Source of the DNA: JAFDWI01 sp964544305
GTDB lineage: Bacteria > Actinomycetota > Acidimicrobiia > Acidimicrobiales > Iamiaceae
Length of the DNA: 8,061 bases
Reading direction: 5' to 3'
Assembly: GCA_964544305.1 (NCBI GenBank)
Contig: CAZJAZ010000076.1
Location: 1-8,061, forward strand
Below the pieces are notes generated by a model. It was given only the letters and a program-made list of their open reading frames with translations. It ran no database searches and had not been told where the DNA came from. A program made the translations under genes and the position numbers. Of the stretch, positions 5,440-8,061 are shown in pieces; the first letter of the stretch is position 1, and each line of letters opens with the position of its first letter.

Positions 5440-8015
5440 CCGTTGGAAAGTGACCCAGCGAGACCGTCGCGCTCGCGGTGTGCCAATGCGATCGACACAT
5501 TCATTCGTTCGATGTGCTGCGAGAACGCTTTGTCAGCTTGCGGCACTCGGTTTGCGTTGAGGAAAGTTTCGACTTGTGCCGCAAGGCTCGCGTCGGTGAA
5601 CGTGCGGACTCCGGTGATCATGCGAGAGATCGCGTTGGTTGGCAACCGTTCGTTGAGCGTTGCCCAATTCGCGGTAGCAAACTCCCATGCTGCCGCGGCA
5701 TTGGTGGCGTTGGTCAGCGATCGGTTGAGCAAGCCGCCGATGTCTTGGGTGCGCACGACCCCCCCAAGCAACAAGCCGAGCAGGCGGGCGAAAATTTCGG
5801 GGTCTTCTGCATCTGCAAGCGCATACAGATAGACGACCTTCTTTTGTGGCGTGGGAGCGTTGTTTGATGCGTCAAGAAAGGCTTCAAAGCGTGCGTGGTC
5901 AAGATGTTCTGCGGCGATGCGGATGGCGGCATCGGTGAGCGAGGGGTCAGCATCTGGATCGGGATTATTGGCCAAATCACGGTCAACGATTGCGATCGCA
6001 CGCTCAACAACAGCGGGGTCACCGGCCAAACATCCCAGGGCCTCAAAGGCGCTGGCACGCAAGTTGGTGGTGCCTTCCGCCTCGCCGGGCAACGCAGTCG
6101 GACCAAGGCGTGTTGCGAGTGGCCCAACGACATCGTCTACCAACGCTGCAAGTGCCTGCTCGGCTTGCGGGTTGTTGCGAGCGAGTCGTCGCAGGTTGCC
6201 AAGAATGCCAAGCATGCGTCGCCACACCGACAGGTCGGTTTCGTCGCTGAGCGCACGGACGAGTGTGACGATGTCAGCAACCTGAGCGGAACCGGCAAGC
6301 ACACCTGCCCACGTGTCATCAACAAGGGTGTAACGCTCGGTGGGTTCTGCAACGTCGAGCGCAACGCTTGCGAGCGCTTGACGGAGGTCGGGTGCATAAT
6401 CGGTGCGATAAAAACCCGATGCGCCACGATTCGCAATCACCCAAGCGGGCTCGCACGGCAATGTGACGGTGGTTGTGGCACCGTCGAGGCGAACATCCAA
6501 TGTGTGGATGTTTCCTTGGTCGTCACCAACGCGCAGACCGATGGGGACAAGCCATGTGGCGGTGTCAGCAGAAGGCAAATACCGGAAAAGCTGCTGGGTG
6601 ATAATCAACTCGTTTGGCGCCGCACCTTTTGCGACGGTGATCAGCGGGTGGCCGCCTTGGAAAATCCAACTTTCTGCAATTTCGCGCACCGGTTCGCCGG
6701 TGGCACCAGCAAGCGCATCCCAAAGGCCCCCGGTTTCGGTGTTGGCATACGCGTGGGTGGCGAGATAGCGACGGATGCCATCGCGAAACGCGTCCTCGCC
6801 CAAGTGTTGTTCGAGCATGCGCACCACGGATGCGCCCTTCTCGTAGGTGAGAATGTCAAACATGCCTTCGGCGTCGCTCGGTGAGTGAACCGGGAACTCG
6901 ATGGGTCGAGTGGATGCGAGCGCGTCGGTGTCGAATGCTGCGCTTCGTGAAAGTGCAAATGTTGACCAGCGTTGCCAGTCGGCTCGGAATTTGTCGACCG
7001 CGTACATTTCCATGAACGTGGCGAATGCTTCGTTGAGCCAAATACCGTTCCACCAGCGCATGGTGACCAAGTCGCCGAACCACATGTGGGCGAGTTCGTG
7101 AGCGACAACATCAGCGACGCGCTCAAGTTCGGGTTGTGTGGCGGTGGCTGGGTCGGCGAGCAGGGCCGTCTCCCGGAAGGTGATGCAGCCAAGGTTTTCC
7201 ATGGCCCCGAACGCAAAGTCGGGTATGGCGACGAGGTCGACTTTGTCGCCGGGATAACCGATGCCGTAGTAGTCGGTGAAGGTACGCAGCGCACTCGCGC
7301 CAATGTCGAGTGCGAAATTGGCGAGGTTGGCTTTGCCCAATGGATGGACGACGCGCAGAGGCACACCGTCGACATCAACGGGGGCCGTGGCTTCGAGCGG
7401 GCCGACGACGAACGCAACCAGGTACGTCGACATCTCGATCGTGTCCGCGAATGTGACCCGAGCCAAGCCGTCGCCAAGGTTCTCGCGTTGCGTTTCGGCA
7501 CCGTTTGAAATTGCAAGTAGGTCACCTGGCACGGTGAGGGTGACCGCAAATACGGCTTTGAAGTCGGGCTCGTCAAAGCAGGGGAATGCGCGGCGAGCGT
7601 CGGTTGACTCGAACTGGGTCGTGGCGATGACGCGTTCGTTGCCGTCACTGTCGGTAAAGGTCGATCGGTAGAAGCCACGAAGTTTGTCGTTGAGGATCCC
7701 GTCGAACGCGAAGCTCAGCGTGGCAGGGCCTGCGGGTGCGGCGGCATCGATCGGCGTGCAGATGAGACGTTCAGTTTCGTCGTCGATTTCAGTGTCAAGT
7801 TGCGAACTCGTGCCATCGGTATAGGTGACCGAGGCCGTTCGAATGGTGAGTTCTGCCGAATTCAAAATGATTTGTTCGAGCGGTTCGACGAGGTCAACTT
7901 CAATGTCAACCGTGCCAGCAAAGGTTGCTCCGTCCAGGTTGGGGGTGAGATGAATGGTGTAGCGGCTGGGCACCGCCGTACGCGGCAGACGGTAGGGGTT
8001 GGTCGAGTCGGTCAC
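5436..8015 (-). CDS. pepN: M1-family zinc aminopeptidase (PepN type)
   Basis: Removes N-terminal residues from peptides, a cytoplasmic step of protein turnover. It has 859 residues from GTG 8015, the usual length for actinobacterial PepN. Seen in order: an N-terminal beta domain starting NPYRLPRTAVPSRYTI; FDEPDFKA; the substrate-binding GAMEN (270-274); the zinc site HELAH (His306, Glu307, His310), with the third ligand Glu329 in WLNEAF; the transition-state tyrosine Tyr391 in LTYEKGA; a short beta domain; and a helical ERAP1_C-like region over about the last 330 residues. All catalytic residues are intact. GTG 8030 would add five residues but has no ribosome site, whereas GTG 8015 follows GGAAAGAAG. 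It is the first gene of a two-gene unit with the phosphoesterase. Only 46 upstream bases are visible and I see no clear promoter there. Confidence 0.96.
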   Translation of the reverse strand: MTDSTNPYRLPRTAVPSRYTIHLTPNLDGATFAGTVDIEVDLVEPLEQIILNSAELTIRTASVTYTDGTSSQLDTEIDDETERLICTPIDAAAPAGPATLSFAFDGILNDKLRGFYRSTFTDSDGNERVIATTQFESTDARRAFPCFDEPDFKAVFAVTLTVPGDLLAISNGAETQRENLGDGLARVTFADTIEMSTYLVAFVVGPLEATAPVDVDGVPLRVVHPLGKANLANFALDIGASALRTFTDYYGIGYPGDKVDLVAIPDFAFGAMENLGCITFRETALLADPATATQPELERVADVVAHELAHMWFGDLVTMRWWNGIWLNEAFATFMEMYAVDKFRADWQRWSTFALSRSAAFDTDALASTRPIEFPVHSPSDAEGMFDILTYEKGASVVRMLEQHLGEDAFRDGIRRYLATHAYANTETGGLWDALAGATGEPVREIAESWIFQGGHPLITVAKGAAPNELIITQQLFRYLPSADTATWLVPIGLRVGDDQGNIHTLDVRLDGATTTVTLPCEPAWVIANRGASGFYRTDYAPDLRQALASVALDVAEPTERYTLVDDTWAGVLAGSAQVADIVTLVRALSDETDLSVWRRMLGILGNLRRLARNNPQAEQALAALVDDVVGPLATRLGPTALPGEAEGTTNLRASAFEALGCLAGDPAVVERAIAIVDRDLANNPDPDADPSLTDAAIRIAAEHLDHARFEAFLDASNNAPTPQKKVVYLYALADAEDPEIFARLLGLLLGGVVRTQDIGGLLNRSLTNATNAAAAWEFATANWATLNERLPTNAISRMITGVRTFTDASLAAQVETFLNANRVPQADKAFSQHIERMNVSIALAHRERDGLAGSLSNG

Positions 8016-8019
8016 TGGT

Positions 8020-8028
8020 CTTCTTTCC
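8020..8028 (-). promoter_or_regulatory. Ribosome binding site of the aminopeptidase gene
   Basis: On the minus strand GGAAAGAAG ends four bases before GTG 8015. Its GGAAAG part is seven bases from that codon. It overlaps the alternative GTG at 8030 and so favours the shorter protein. The match is moderate. Confidence 0.5.
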
Positions 8029-8061
8029 ACGGTGTGCCATGTCGGTTGAACGGCTTTGATC

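Noticed and set aside
5895..6884. Plus-strand open frame of 329 codons antisense to the aminopeptidase
   Set aside because: The protein has no recognisable domain and an odd Cys/Gly/Arg-rich composition, and the opposite strand encodes a clear PepN across the whole stretch. It is a by-product of codon bias.
6641..7678. Minus-strand open frame of 345 codons overlapping pepN in another frame
   Set aside because: Its Ser/Pro/Arg/Thr-rich translation has no domain, while the overlapping frame contains GAMEN, HELAH and the other M1 motifs.

Overview
The window looks like ordinary chromosome from an actinobacterium of moderate GC content, with an Acidimicrobiia-like flavour. This is inferred from gene types and protein style: a DUF4333-like lipoprotein, a P450-type [3Fe-4S] ferredoxin with its FAD reductase, an actinobacterial-style M1 aminopeptidase, and frequent GTG/TTG/CTG starts. 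No database search was possible, so the taxonomy is tentative. There is no integrase, transposase, CRISPR array, phage gene or other clear sign of a mobile element.

Plus strand, bases 1-4139. A complete tRNA-Ala(CGC) with an encoded CCA end is followed by a small hairpin. Then come glutaryl-CoA dehydrogenase, a YhhN/TMEM86-family membrane protein (putative lysoplasmalogenase), a small lipoprotein overlapping it by ATGA, a 64-residue [3Fe-4S] ferredoxin, and an NAD(P)H-dependent ferredoxin reductase two bases further on. The ferredoxin and reductase form a tight electron-transfer pair, but the P450 or other oxygenase they would serve is not in the window. The reductase appears to start at a CTG codon behind a good Shine-Dalgarno sequence. 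The first ATG/GTG/TTG in that frame would remove its FAD-binding motif.

Minus strand, bases 8015-4171. An M1 zinc aminopeptidase (PepN type) overlaps by ATGA a calcineurin-like metallophosphoesterase, so the two are probably one translationally coupled transcript.

The two convergent gene sets meet at 4123-4187 in a perfect 31-bp inverted repeat with a 3-base loop. Both opposing stop codons lie inside it at mirror-image positions, so the reductase and the phosphoesterase end in the same residues (Ser-Ser-Glu-Ile). It is probably a bidirectional transcription end or a palindromic repeat element that supplied both C-termini. It has no U-tract on either side. This is the most unusual structure in the window. 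I found no convincing evidence for a new multi-gene system.
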